Notes: generated by a model not told the origin, from the letters alone. 39,765 nucleotides of DNA from Chondrus crispus (GCF_000350225.1 NW_005178500.1:1-39765); one strand, 5' to 3'; positions 9,058-18,680 are shown, numbered from the stretch's first letter. A program made the numbers and translations.

Positions 9058-12000
9058 CTAATTGGGTCCTTGAAGACCGGGGGCTTCGTCGTCACCTCGC
9101 GGTTCGTCGCGCGTCCATACGCGCGACCTTGTTCGGGCTTCGGCTTGGTTCCGTGTCGTTACGAAGACATGGACGGCCTGATGATCGCAGCTCGCGGTAC
9201 AAGCGTGGTCCGCGAGCTCGTTCGATACGTCTCGAACGGTCGTACCCCCGTCGAAGGTGGGAATGTCGTCATCCACCTCGACGGTGGGGCGAGGGTCATC
9301 GGCGACCTTCGGCGACACGAGTCGTGACAGGGCATCGGGCACCTGATGCACGCGCCCGGGGCGGTACTGAATGGTGAAATCGTATTCAGCCAGACGTAGC
9401 CGCGACCGGGTGAGTCTTCCTGAGCTCTCCGTGAGCGACATGAGCCATCGGAGGGCGTCATGATCCGTCCGGACGGTGAACTTGGTTCCTTCGACATACG
9501 GCCGCAGTGTGCGGACGGCCCACACCACGGCGAAGCACTCACGCTCCGTAGCGCTGTAGTTCCGTTCGCTATCGCTTAGCGAGTACGACCAGTACCCAAC
9601 GGGGCGCCAATCGTTTGGCTCGTCGTGCTCCTGTAGGAGGGTGCACCCGAGTTGATATGCACTGGCGTCAGTGTCCAACAGGTACGGTCGGCCGTACTGT
9701 GGTAGCGCGAGGATCGGCGGTGAGATCATCGCAGCCTTCAGGCTTTCGAAAGCCTGAAGCTGAACTTCCGTTGGGTTATCGAAATCGTGATCCGAGTCCT
9801 TGCGCGTTATATCGGTTAACGGACGGGCAATCTTCGAGAAGCCCTTGACGAAGCGACGATACACGTTACACGCCCCGAGGAACGAGCGCACCTGCGTCAG
9901 CGTCCTCGGGAACGTGAACGTTCGGAAGGCGTCGGAGGCCGTATCCGAAACGCTCAGCTTACCTGGGGATATCACGTGCCCCAGGTAATGCACCTTGGGA
10001 CGGAAGAAGCTGCACTTCTTGAGCTTGAGGGAGATGCCGGCACTCCGCAACAAGCTCAAGACGGTATCGAGATGCCTTGCGTGTTCCGCGTCCGTACGCG
10101 AGAACACGATAACGTCATCGAGATAGACGAGGCATATTTGCCAGCGGACTCCGGAGAGTATGATATCGAGGGCACGTGGGAAGGTGGCCGGTGCCCCTTT
10201 TAATCCAAAAGGCATGCGCAAATGGCGGTACGTACCCATATGTGTCGTGAAGGTAGTCTTATCCCGGTCCTCCGGAGCGACCGGGATCTGCCAATAACCG
10301 GAATTGCAGTCCAGCGTCGTAAAGACGGCTGCATCTCCTAACGAGTCGATGCAGTCGTCCATACGCGGCAGCGGATACGAATCCGCTGCAGTCTTCGTGT
10401 TGAGACGCCGGTAGTCCACGCAGAACCGAAGAGAGCCGTCTTTCTTCGGTACGAGCACCACTGGGGACGCCCACTCGGTGCTCGCGGGTTCGATAACCCC
10501 TGCGTTCAACATCTTGTTGACCTCCTTCGCGACCATTTCGCGCATGGCCGGGCCCTTCCGATAGGGCATAGAACGAATCGGTTTCGTTCCCGGTTCGAGG
10601 GGAATGCGGTGCTCTGTGGCTTGGATCGCTCCGAGCGCACCGCTCCACAGACTCGAGTGCTTACGGAGCATCTCGAGCACGTGGCCACGGAGCTTGTCAT
10701 CGTCGATGTATGACAAGTCAATCTCTTTTTCCCAATCCATCGGTGGATTTTCGGGATCCTTCGGCTGGGGGGGTACAGTACCCTCCGCCGTCAGTTGGGG
10801 TATAGGTGACCGTTCGTCCGGGTCAACCCCTTCACTCCCCGCGGTTACCTTCTCGTCGGAGCTGGATCGGCCAGCTCCGACCTCTCCGACTTGATCGGTC
10901 AAGTCGGTCAGGTGCAACGCGAACGCGACCCCCTCAGCGACTCGACGTTCGGGCGTGAGGATCGCGAGGGGGTTGCGCTTCGCGTATCCCACGACGGTGT
11001 GCTTCGGAAGCCGCCTCTCCCGTCGCGAGAAGTTCGCGACGATGACTTCGAATGTCTGGTTCGGCAGGACTTCCGCGACGCCATTCGTCAGCCTCACTCC
11101 ATGCCGGTGTTGGAGTGAGGGCTTGGGCTCCAGGAACACGAGACCCGTCCCCGCGGTTGTCACACGCACACGGGCTTGCGACATCGCGGGGATGGTAGCC
11201 CAGCGGGCGATTCGGATCGCCTGCGGGGCCTCCTCGCGTACCTCCGGACGACTCGTTTGGCGACCATGTCGCCTGGTAGGGGGAGTCGGTTCCCCCTTCC
11301 CATTGACGATGGCTACCGAGCCACCGTGACGAAGTTCGAGCTTCTGTCCGTCGATGTCGATGCTGCGCACGTGCGCATCGATGAACGCGGTCCCAAGTAG
11401 AACAGGAACAGCGAGTTGTTCGGCCACTACGAAAGGTATGCGGAACGTCGTGTTCCGCAGCCGGACGGCGAGGCGGACGACCGCCGTAAGTCGAAGCGGG
11501 TTACTGTTCGCGCCAGCCAGGCGTGGTAATGGCGCGCCCCGTATTACGTAGCGGGCCCAGTCGGGAGGGAGATCGGCCTTCCTCACCAAGTTGTAGCCCG
11601 AGCACGTGTCGACGGCAATCGTGTGGGGCTTAAACGCGTTGCCTTCGGTGGCCACGGAGCCCAAGACGTTATATATTTTCGACGTCATGAGGCATACGAG
11701 GCCATCGACCACCTTGGGCGCGACCTTATCGGTGAGGTCGTTCCGCCGGGGCCTTCGACTTCGGCATTGGCCCCTCTTGCGTTTCCTTCGGCTCGAGCCG
11801 AGGGACGTTCGCGTCTCAGTGACGCCCGTCCAGGTGCTGGAGTCCGTACGAGGCGGACATTTCGTCGGCGACCTTGGGCTCACCGGGGTCAGAAGGGCGA
11901 CCGACTCGTGTCGGTCGGCGTTAACCGCGTCTCGCTCGTTGCGCTTCACTGGGATGTCGGGTGTCCCTGTGGTGCCTTCTTCCAACATCGGGTCTACGTG

Positions 12001-12192
12001 GGCCTCGGTGTTGGGTTTCTCCTGCAATGTCGACATTGCTGGAGTCCCCGTGCTCGACTCCGATAGCGGGGGATGTATTATCGGACAATACCCCCCGTGT
12101 CCTTGGCCAGCACGCGGGGACCGGTCTAGTTCATAGGGAAAAGACGGCTCACGCGACCGCGTGTACGTAACCGTCTTTACCCTTTTTTCGAA
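9058..12192 (-). CDS. pol (PR-RT-RH): Chromovirus protease, reverse transcriptase and RNase H
   Basis: Makes and matures the element's cDNA. Numbered from the ATG at 12036 (992 residues): basic patch at 83-98; retropepsin with active site AVDTCSGYN (D143), where the usual DTG/DSG has two residues between D and G, and a later VLLGTAF; RT at about 510-690 with first catalytic D576 (TTLDCNSGYWQ) and YLDD at 638-641; RNase H at about 785-905 with DTDAS, TEREC and RTDHD; and the connecting motif PDALSRL. The same frame is open without a break from 12036 up to 12192, past the gag stop. The ATG is therefore probably not used and translation most likely enters by -1 frameshifting from gag. Ends at a single UAG (9058-9060) with integrase in the same frame beyond. 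No catalytic residue is lost. Confidence 0.95.
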   Translation of the reverse strand, partial: FEKRVKTVTYTRSREPSFPYELDRSPRAGQGHGGYCPIIHPPLSESSTGTPAMSTLQEKPNTEAHVDPMLEEGTTGTPDIPVKRNERDAVNADRHESVALLTPVSPRSPTKCPPRTDSSTWTGVTETRTSLGSSRRKRKRGQCRSRRPRRNDLTDKVAPKVVDGLVCLMTSKIYNVLGSVATEGNAFKPHTIAVDTCSGYNLVRKADLPPDWARYVIRGAPLPRLAGANSNPLRLTAVVRLAVRLRNTTFRIPFVVAEQLAVPVLLGTAFIDAHVRSIDIDGQKLELRHGGSVAIVNGKGEPTPPTRRHGRQTSRPEVREEAPQAIRIARWATIPAMSQARVRVTTAGTGLVFLEPKPSLQHRHGVRLTNGVAEVLPNQTFEVIVANFSRRERRLPKHTVVGYAKRNPLAILTPERRVAEGVAFALHLTDLTDQVGEVGAGRSSSDEKVTAGSEGVDPDERSPIPQLTAEGTVPPQPKDPENPPMDWEKEIDLSYIDDDKLRGHVLEMLRKHSSLWSGALGAIQATEHRIPLEPGTKPIRSMPYRKGPAMREMVAKEVNKMLNAGVIEPASTEWASPVVLVPKKDGSLRFCVDYRRLNTKTAADSYPLPRMDDCIDSLGDAAVFTTLDCNSGYWQIPVAPEDRDKTTFTTHMGTYRHLRMPFGLKGAPATFPRALDIILSGVRWQICLVYLDDVIVFSRTDAEHARHLDTVLSLLRSAGISLKLKKCSFFRPKVHYLGHVISPGKLSVSDTASDAFRTFTFPRTLTQVRSFLGACNVYRRFVKGFSKIARPLTDITRKDSDHDFDNPTEVQLQAFESLKAAMISPPILALPQYGRPYLLDTDASAYQLGCTLLQEHDEPNDWRPVGYWSYSLSDSERNYSATERECFAVVWAVRTLRPYVEGTKFTVRTDHDALRWLMSLTESSGRLTRSRLRLAEYDFTIQYRPGRVHQVPDALSRLVSPKVADDPRPTVEVDDDIPTFDGGTTVRDVSNELADHACTASCDHQAVHVFVTTRNQAEARTRSRVWTRDEPRGDDEAPGLQGPN

Positions 12193-12195
12193 CTA
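12177..12195 (-). promoter_or_regulatory. Candidate -1 ribosomal frameshift window between gag and pol
   Basis: On the minus strand the pol frame has its last upstream stop, TAG, at 12193-12195, and gag ends with TAA at 12177-12179. Between them lie only 13 nt, TTCGAAAAAAGGG, with an A6 run (T run at 12183-12188 on plus). pol is in the -1 frame relative to gag, so any shift must happen here. The codons read AAA AAA GGG in the gag frame. This is not a textbook X XXY YYZ heptamer but is slippery. Confidence 0.7.
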
Positions 12196-14747
12196 CCGGT
12201 GCTATCGGAGCTACCCCCCTGGCTATCGACGGCCATGTCTTCTCCGGGTAGCCGGCCGCGTGGGTCGGGACTATTCCTCCCCTGCGGCTCGGCAGCCTTG
12301 GCGAAGTACTCGGGTACTTCCGGGCCTTGACCTGCGGCGTCCGGTCGTCGCAGGATATGGGGAACGAAGCGAGTCGGCTCTCCCTCGTGACCCTCCGTGG
12401 GTAGGGGGTACGGATCTTCTACCCAGTCTTGCAGGTACATTATCGCATTCTGTACCTGTTGGGGCACCCGAGAACGGTCTCGGTCCCCTCTCCCTCCCTG
12501 GCGGGGGTACCTTGTGTCGGCCTGGCGGTGGTCGGGCCGATCCCGACGATCGAGTTCGGTACGACGATACCCGCCTCCACGGGGGGCGAAGCGAGCGCCC
12601 CCACCCGACCGATTCGGGAAACCTTGACGCGGGGGACGACCCTCGCCAACCGCTTGCCGGAGTAAATTGCGCGCCCCGGGGCGCGTCTCCATCTGGTACC
12701 GGTAGTTCCTGTACGCCGTGAACATTCGTTGTTCCGGCGACAGGAACGGGCAGGCGTACATGGCGTGTCCGTACGTACGACATAGCCAGCACACGTACGC
12801 GCTGCCGTCCGTTGAGGCGAAGGTCGCCGCGTGACGCGCCTCCTCGTCGGTGAGGAGGGGCACGCGAGGGGCTTCACCTCCGGTATCTCGGTTTGAGATG
12901 TCGAGCTCAGCGACCCGGGGGTCCGTACCCCTGGGTGCTCTTGGAGTGGCCGCGAACGCGGTCGCGTAGCTCGACGTCGTTCCGGTCGACATCGGTGAAG
13001 GGGATCGACCCCCTACTGGCCCTGCTCCTTGCGTAATGAGGACAACGTCGGCCTGCCACTCATCCTCCCCGACATGGAGGGTACAGGCGGGCAAACTTGT
13101 TGCGGCGGACTTCGTAGTCCTGCCAGCCCTCCCTGCCGGTTTCGAATCCGGCAGTGGTAAACCGCGTCGAGCGCGGTAAGTGGTTCCTTCTGCCGTTGCG
13201 ATACGGCGGATGGTCGGAAGATCGGTCTTCTGGCGGCTCGGCAGCCGCTGCACTGTCTCGGAAACTGCGGCACGGGTCGCAGGAGCGAGTCCCCGCACGA
13301 AGTAGTGCGCGAGGGACTGTTCGGAGAACACTGCCGTGCACCGGATCGCGGCCGTTTCGAGCCGGTCCGCGAACGTGCTCTCCGTTTCATGAGATTGCTG
13401 TCGCGCCGTCGCGACAGCGTCGTACGCTTCACCTAACACGTCGTCGGTTAGGTAGCGTTTCAGGAACTGGTTCACGAGTCCCGGCCAACTCACGTCGTCG
13501 TGTAGTTGGCCGGCGCGGAGGCCACGCATCGTATAACTCGTATACAGGCGCTCCGCGTCGCGCTCTAAGAAGTGCGCGAGGACTCTCACGGCAACACCTT
13601 CGGTCAGGTGTTGCGAGTTGAAGGTTATCCGAATATCCTTCAAGAACGGTAGGAGCTGGATCGGGTCCGTACCGTCAAAGCTCCTCATCGTGGGACGGAT
13701 CCCACGGCAGCGTTGGACGTACTTCGCGATCCGTCCCGCGTCACCCGAGGTGACGAGCCTCGAGGTGTTATCCAAGCGGTACATACGATAGTCAGCGACG
13801 GCGCTGAACTCTTGGATCATCGTATGCACCGGCTCGAGCCCGGGCTCGGCGGGGCCTAGCGTGCCGAAGGAGGTAACCGGTAGCGTACGGACGTCTACCG
13901 GACCTGGATGCTCGGCATAACTCGCCGGCGGGTAGCCGCCCCAGCGGGGATCGACGGAGAACATCGGTTCTCCGGATCCGCGGGCGGCTCCTCCACGGTC
14001 CTGTACGTCCGCGTACGATACGCGGTCCATCTGCCGCCTACTTACGGGGATAGGCGGCAGTGCTTGGGTCTCGGACGCGAGATTCGCGCCCATTGGGGGA
14101 CGGTTTCCTTCCGCAGTCCGACTGGCGTCGGCGCCAGTCGGACGCCAACCTTCCAGAGCGACGGCGCTCGGAGGTACGGCACCACCGGGCCCTCTCGTGG
14201 GGGCACCGGGCAGCCTTGCGGCCATGGTCCGTTCCATGTCACGAGCACGCTGTCGCGTAGCGTTGAGCTCGGCGGAGAGGTGCGCGAACGCACCCAGCTG
14301 TTCTGCTGACGGGGACGGTCGATCGTCGGGACGTCTCGTCGAGGTCGGCCTCGTGGGGCGACCTTGCCCGTTCAGTACGGGCTGTGCGAGGCGTGAGTCT
14401 TCGACGAGCACCAGTCGCGAGTGTAACTCGTCGACTAGTGCTCGGAGATTCTCCAAGGACTGGCTGACTCGATCGAACCTCCCTTCACGTAGGGAGCGGA
14501 GCTCGTCCATACATCGCGAGTAGACGGCGTCCGTCACGTCTATACGGAGTGAAGTACGGACTTCCTCGATGTAGTCAGCTATGCGATCGAACATCGCAGC
14601 CGCTTGTCCTTCGGGGGACTCGGGCGACGGTTCGCGGTCTCGGAGACCAGCGTCGCCGTCGCCGAACGGCGGTGATGGTGCGTGCATAGCGGCGGCCCTC
14701 GGATCCGCCGGTTCGGACCGGATCGAGGTGGCGTATTGTTGACTCAT
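12177..14747 (-). CDS. gag: Chromovirus Gag
   Basis: Capsid/nucleocapsid precursor of the virus-like particle, 856 residues from the ATG at 14747. The frame is open further up to 15017, but that part lies across the PBS and LTR, so 14747 is chosen; it is the first ATG after the PBS. The N-terminal third is Pro/Arg-rich with acidic patches. A Retrotrans_gag-like helical core sits at about 355-510 (DPIQLLPFLKDIRITF ... FADRLETAAIRC ... YFVRGLAPATR). One CCHC zinc knuckle, CWLCRTYGHAMYAC, is near 650-663, followed by an Arg/Gly-rich RNA-binding-like stretch. Ends in SSKKG just at the A6 run. Longer than typical chromoviral Gag (about 300-500), mostly through low-complexity N- and C-terminal extensions. 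Confidence 0.93.
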   Translation of the reverse strand: MSQQYATSIRSEPADPRAAAMHAPSPPFGDGDAGLRDREPSPESPEGQAAAMFDRIADYIEEVRTSLRIDVTDAVYSRCMDELRSLREGRFDRVSQSLENLRALVDELHSRLVLVEDSRLAQPVLNGQGRPTRPTSTRRPDDRPSPSAEQLGAFAHLSAELNATRQRARDMERTMAARLPGAPTRGPGGAVPPSAVALEGWRPTGADASRTAEGNRPPMGANLASETQALPPIPVSRRQMDRVSYADVQDRGGAARGSGEPMFSVDPRWGGYPPASYAEHPGPVDVRTLPVTSFGTLGPAEPGLEPVHTMIQEFSAVADYRMYRLDNTSRLVTSGDAGRIAKYVQRCRGIRPTMRSFDGTDPIQLLPFLKDIRITFNSQHLTEGVAVRVLAHFLERDAERLYTSYTMRGLRAGQLHDDVSWPGLVNQFLKRYLTDDVLGEAYDAVATARQQSHETESTFADRLETAAIRCTAVFSEQSLAHYFVRGLAPATRAAVSETVQRLPSRQKTDLPTIRRIATAEGTTYRARRGLPLPDSKPAGRAGRTTKSAATSLPACTLHVGEDEWQADVVLITQGAGPVGGRSPSPMSTGTTSSYATAFAATPRAPRGTDPRVAELDISNRDTGGEAPRVPLLTDEEARHAATFASTDGSAYVCWLCRTYGHAMYACPFLSPEQRMFTAYRNYRYQMETRPGARNLLRQAVGEGRPPRQGFPNRSGGGARFAPRGGGYRRTELDRRDRPDHRQADTRYPRQGGRGDRDRSRVPQQVQNAIMYLQDWVEDPYPLPTEGHEGEPTRFVPHILRRPDAAGQGPEVPEYFAKAAEPQGRNSPDPRGRLPGEDMAVDSQGGSSDSTGSSKKG

Positions 14748-14806
14748 CTCAACGCGTACGGACGCGGAGGAAAAAGAAAGTCTTCTCGGAAAGATCTCGG
14801 GGTCTT

Positions 14807-14822
14807 CTAGGTCGGGAGACCA
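14807..14822 (-). promoter_or_regulatory. Primer binding site next to the 5' LTR
   Basis: One base inside the 5' LTR the sense strand reads TGGTCTCCCGACCTAG. TGG pairs with the CCA end of a tRNA, as expected for a PBS. The implied tRNA 3' end is GTCGGGAGACCA. I could not assign the tRNA with confidence. Confidence 0.7.
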
Positions 14823-14823
14823 C

Positions 14824-15522
14824 TGTAGCATAAACACCCCCGAACGACTGGAGGTGTATGCGCAGTTCGACCTGTAGACCCCGGATAGGAGAAGGGGCGA
14901 AGCGGGCCAACCAGCTACGGAACCGGGCTCGGGTCCAGGTAGCGGTGGTAGAGCGGGAGCGAGCAGGGACGCGCGCACGCACGAGCGGATCGACGCCTCG
15001 ACGCCCCGGAGCAGCACTGGGTGACGTACCAGTGCTGACGGGCGGAGGCGGTTCCGTGCTCGCTCGCGTGCTGCGCGTCCACTCCGGCTCGGCTCCGACT
15101 AAACGCGCCCGAAGAGCGAAGGCGACGTTTAGAATAAGCTGGGTGGCCTGACCTTGGCGGTCCGTTGAGGACCAGCCCGTGCTTTTCCCCTCCGCCGCCG
15201 TCGGTCCGCTCCATATTTAATATACAAAACACTCTATCATAACACTACAGTACCGAGGTACTGTAGTGGGCTACTGTAGTGCAGGTCGGCCTGCACTGTA
15301 ATACTGTCAGCTATGTCGAGGCTGACAGTACACGTATCACCCGTGGTGCGTGCGCGCTTCGTTCGCGCGCTATACACGTGTGCACGTGTATGCGCATGTC
15401 CCTTGTCCCCGTTGTGTACACGTGGACACGCGCGGTGGTACTGTAGAGCTCGACGCTCTACAGTAGCTGATCTAGTTCTTGATCTAATCTAATTTAAACC
15501 CCCAGGGGGGGGTTATGCTACA
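14824..15522 (-). repeat. 5' LTR of the chromovirus
   Basis: 699 bp, partner of 2265-2964, with the same terminal inverted repeat and hairpin array. The AT-rich TATA-like box at about 15213-15224 can serve the sense (minus) transcript, which would start some 25-30 bp further left and run through the PBS into gag. Confidence 0.95.
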
Positions 15523-15979
15523 ATGAGGTGGGACAGGACATTGTCAAGCTGGTCTGGTGCTTGATCCCTTGTTTCATAAATGTTATGATGAGATAGCGTG
15601 AGTTAGTGTCTATCACTGTCATGAAATAACGGTTGCCGTTGGTGGATGCCGTGGGAAAGGGTCTGCATATGTTGCTGCTTAGTGCCTCACCAGTACGGTA
15701 GTTGTGCGTTTTCTTGCTGTGTCGTGCTGGTTGCAGTTTGGCTGCAGCACAACTTGTGCATGTAATTTTTGGCAGTGGTAATGCAAGTGATTTGGGGAGG
15801 TTTGGTAATAGCTGCCTTTTTGCCATTTGTTGGATTGTGGAAGGTCTTATGTGGTTGAACACCATGTGCCAATGATGGTAGTCATGCTGCGTTTTATGCT
15901 TGCAGTAGGGGGCGGCACTGGTGCAGGGTTGCGCCTTAATTGCATGGGGATATTTTGTGCGCTTGCATGGGGTGTGCAC
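15523..15979 (-). pseudogene. copia-1 integrase N-terminal half, cut by the chromovirus
   Basis: Reads on minus from about 15979. The HHCC zinc finger of a copia integrase is visible (HHWHMVFNH ... TCTSCAAAK), then the start of the catalytic core with its first Asp (FMTVIDTNSRY). The frame breaks about 60 bases before the insertion by what looks like a one-base loss. In the shifted frame it reads continuously through the target duplication into the second catalytic Asp region at 2264. The two halves are therefore one gene split by the chromovirus. Confidence 0.88.
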
Positions 15980-17757
15980 TGTGTTGTTGGTGCTGAGGTC
16001 TGTGCTTTTCTTTTTGGTGCTGTGGTATGAGCTACTTTCCTCTTCGTGTTGGTCTTGCGACGCCGGATTGTTCTAGCAGAATTGGCTTGGCTTTTAGGGC
16101 GTGCCATGTTGAGATCATAGAGGCCTTTCTGGAATTTTGCAGTGCCAACAATGCTTGGCGGATTGTCTTTTGTATTTATCACGTGTGCTGTGTTCGGGTA
16201 GAATATGACTGCTCCCCACTGTTTTGCAATATCATGTACGGATAGTAGGTTTGTACGTAGGTGGGGGTTGACGAGGGTTTGGAGTTCAAGCCATTTCGTC
16301 TTCGTCATCGGGATCTTAAGCATGCCGTGGTGTGTCGCAGAAGGGGTGGTGGACGTTGCAGTGTTAGTGCGCACTTTTCGTTTGAGGCGACGCATTCCAG
16401 GGGTGGGCTTTTTGATATGGGATGGGTGTGCACCGGAATCCAGTGCAAATTTCCTACCTTCTACCGTGGGGTATTCTTTGGGGTTGGGTGAGATGGTGTC
16501 GATTTCCTGCACACTGTAGGTGTGGTCATTCTGACCTATATCGTGCGTGATGTTGGCCGTGTTGCCCTTTGTATTTTCCCAGGTGAGTCGGGGTATTCCT
16601 GGTGTGTTTGTTGTGGTAAAGGGGATGAGGTGGGGGCTGGTGGTTTCAGCAGGGTTGCTCCATTGGTGTTCCCTTTTTGCTGATTTGTATTTTCCTCTGC
16701 CGCGGTTGCGGCCTCGGTTGCGGCTTCCATATGCTGGGGTGGGAGGTGTGGTTGATGGTTGTTGCATACCGTATGGTGCGTGTTTGTTTTGTGACGTACG
16801 CTCCATGGTGCGGGCATGTACTGACTTAAGTCGTTGTACTAGCCCTTGAATTGTGTCTGGGACAGTGCCATTTTCAATCCACATATCGTGGAGGTGCTTG
16901 TACGTTGTGTGTGCCGATAGTCCTTGAATGATGAACTGAACTGTGGCTGCCTCTCCTGATTTACTGTTTGGATAGTTTGCCATTTGCATGCGTGTGCGAA
17001 TGGCTCTGTGGTGGGCAATGTAGTCATCCAGCGCTGTGTTGTGGGTGAGCTTGGTATTTTCTGCTTCTTGTTTTAGCAGCAGGTGCGCCGTTGTTGTGCT
17101 GTCTGTAAAGTTCTCTGTGATGTTTTGTGCCATGTGGGGGGGTGAGGCGTCAAGTGCTAGATCGGCGGTGGCAGCAAAGGTTGGCGGGAGTGAGTTGTTG
17201 ATTGCCAGACGGAGGATTGCACTGTTGCGTTTGTATGGTGCATATAGAGGGCTTGTCTCCTCTGGAGCGGTAAACGTTGGATCGAGTACATTTTCCATTC
17301 CTTGGATGATGGCCATGTCATTCAGCGCTTGTCTCCATGAGGGTAAATTATCTCCTGTGGGGCTGAGGGGCGGCAATCGGGCTTGGGTCCGGTGATCGAT
17401 CGGGGTGGTTCCTTCTTCGTTGGCCATGGCGGTGGCTGTTGGTGTATTCGTGTCCACGCGTGGTTGCGTGTGGTTTCTGCTCTCTACACGGGGTGGAGGC
17501 GCGTTATGCGGGCTCTCAACACTGGCTCGTGGAGGCTCTTCTGTTGAACCGGGGAGGTATTCTAGGCTGACAGAGGTGGGTAGTGGTGCCGTGTGTCCTT
17601 GCCGGTGACGGGGTGATCTGCGAGGATGTCTTCCCGTAGTTCTGCGATCGTCTTGCACGGGTGTTTGCGTGTGGTCCATAACCTGTAGTGCAGGAACGAT
17701 GGGGCAGTCTTTACTGTCTGGATCTGCTCTCTCACTACTTAAGTCTACTGGTCTCAC
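15847..17757 (-). pseudogene. copia-1 gag and protease
   Basis: 636-codon frame, minus strand, the 5' half of the element. Upstream ATGs are ambiguous: 17757 is the first, 17427 (MANEEGTT) is a plausible true Gag start. The Gag core has the usual copia helical region (ALNDMAIIQGMENVLD ... VQFIIQGLSAHTTYKHL). No CCHC knuckle is visible; instead there is an Arg/Gly-rich patch (GSRNRGRNRGRGKYK), possibly a substitute RNA-binding motif. Protease follows with FALDSGAHPSHI, then the pre-integrase motif LLSVHDIAKQWG and GLYDL. The frame is lost at about 15850-15980, where integrase continues in another frame. Related to the small element at 29529-31162: both share PTKRRKFID in RNase H. Confidence 0.85.
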
Positions 17758-17867
17758 GCCGGCGGGTGTGAGCCTGTGCGTGTGATACGTGTGCTATGTG
17801 TGCACGTGTCTGGGTATTGTCACAAAATTCAAGTGGGCATGGATTCCAGTGGTGACGTGTATGGATG
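17758..17867. other. Upstream flank of copia-1, no gene seen
   Basis: GT-rich sequence beyond the first possible Gag ATG. It should hold the leader and 5' LTR end of copia-1, but I found no clear PBS or LTR boundary. Confidence 0.4.
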
Positions 17868-18149
17868 TCAGTTGAGGTCGTCCGGGGCAGAGGTAACAAT
17901 TTTCAGGCAATCTGCTGAGGAGACGAAGATGGTTCGATTAGGACGTGCATCGCAAAGAATATTTATTAAAAAAGAGGAGAGGAAGAAGAATTCCGCGGAA
18001 ACGTCTAAGACTCGCGATGCGTGCATCGCAAAGAATTTTCGTAGATGCAACATGTCGTATATTACACGTGTACATAGCTCCTCCACGGTATTTAACACCG
18101 TCGTCGCTCCTTCCCTCAGGGCCTCCTTTAAGACAGCATAGACGGGCAT
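17868..18149 (-). CDS. Small gene-like module, unknown
   Basis: 93 codons from the ATG at 18147-18149, beginning MPVYAVLKEALREGATTVLN. I do not recognise it. The first ~33 codons recur in inverted orientation at 18650-18682 plus 18909-18970 (MAVHAVLKEAL ... REGATTVLNAVE), with mainly substitution differences. That suggests a duplicated coding exon. The C-terminal part includes a hydrophobic Phe/Leu-rich stretch. A 17-bp direct repeat (CGTGCATCGCAAAGAAT) at 17944-17960 and 18020-18036 lies within it. It may be a gene fragment carried by a mobile element. Confidence 0.35.
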   Translation of the reverse strand: MPVYAVLKEALREGATTVLNTVEELCTRVIYDMLHLRKFFAMHASRVLDVSAEFFFLSSFLINILCDARPNRTIFVSSADCLKIVTSAPDDLN

Positions 18150-18396
18150 GTTTGGACATGTATGGACGTCAGCGTGCACCTGATTGGTCCATTTAATACT
18201 TTTCTTAACAGTATGATGGCGCACACAAAGTTAAAATAATGGATCTGTCGCTACCAACGTGCCATACGAGAGCACACCATTGGCTGTCGCCTACCGCATA
18301 AGTGCGATTGAATTCAATCTTGATCCAATTTAGCATACATTAAAATTCAATTGAATCATTTTATTGACGTCCCTGAATGCCAGTACACGGGGATCG

Positions 18397-18444
18397 CGAT
18401 ATAGTGCCTCCCTCTGTCAGTGGGCCGAAAACGGCACTATATCG
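18397..18444. repeat. Perfect 12-bp inverted repeat
   Basis: CGATATAGTGCC at 18397-18408 and GGCACTATATCG at 18433-18444, 24-nt spacer, in an otherwise AT-balanced stretch without a convincing gene (18150-18649). Confidence 0.7.
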
Positions 18445-18680
18445 AACCAGGCACTGTAAGATAATGTGATTTGCGTCTTTTTTGCAGCCACTTCCTTGCA
18501 TCACTGCTCAGAAAGACCGTTCGCTTCCCTATCGATAGCCCGGTATGATGCACCCCTTGAGCCAATTTACGGATCACGGCGCGCTGACACAATACATTAA
18601 ATTATTGGACATGTAATATTTTGAAAATCGCAAACATATACATCCGAACATGGCTGTCCATGCTGTCTTAAAGGAGGCCC

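Larger units (their letters stand above)
2265..15522 (-). mobile_element. Full-length Ty3/gypsy chromovirus with extra antisense gene, inserted in copia-1
   Basis: A 13,258-bp LTR retrotransposon read on the minus strand. It is bounded by two direct copies of a ~700-bp LTR (14824-15522 is 5', 2265-2964 is 3') that begin and end with the 10-bp inverted termini TGTAGCATAA / TTATGCTACA. Order in the sense direction: LTR, PBS, gag, protease-RT-RNase H, integrase with chromodomain, PPT-like copy, ~4.5 kb of extra DNA with a long ORF on the other strand, PPT, LTR. The flanking pentamers GTGAG (2260-2264) and ATGAG (15523-15527) match at four of five bases and are the presumed target duplication. 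The copia-1 integrase reading frame resumes across the site, which confirms the insertion. The element is far larger than most chromoviruses because of the extra segment. The two LTRs differ by about eight substitutions and one C-run indel by eye, so it is young. Confidence 0.93.

Noticed and set aside
14748..15017. Upstream ATG giving a 946-residue Gag
   Set aside because: The added 90 codons cross the PBS and LTR; the first ATG after the PBS (14747) is preferred.
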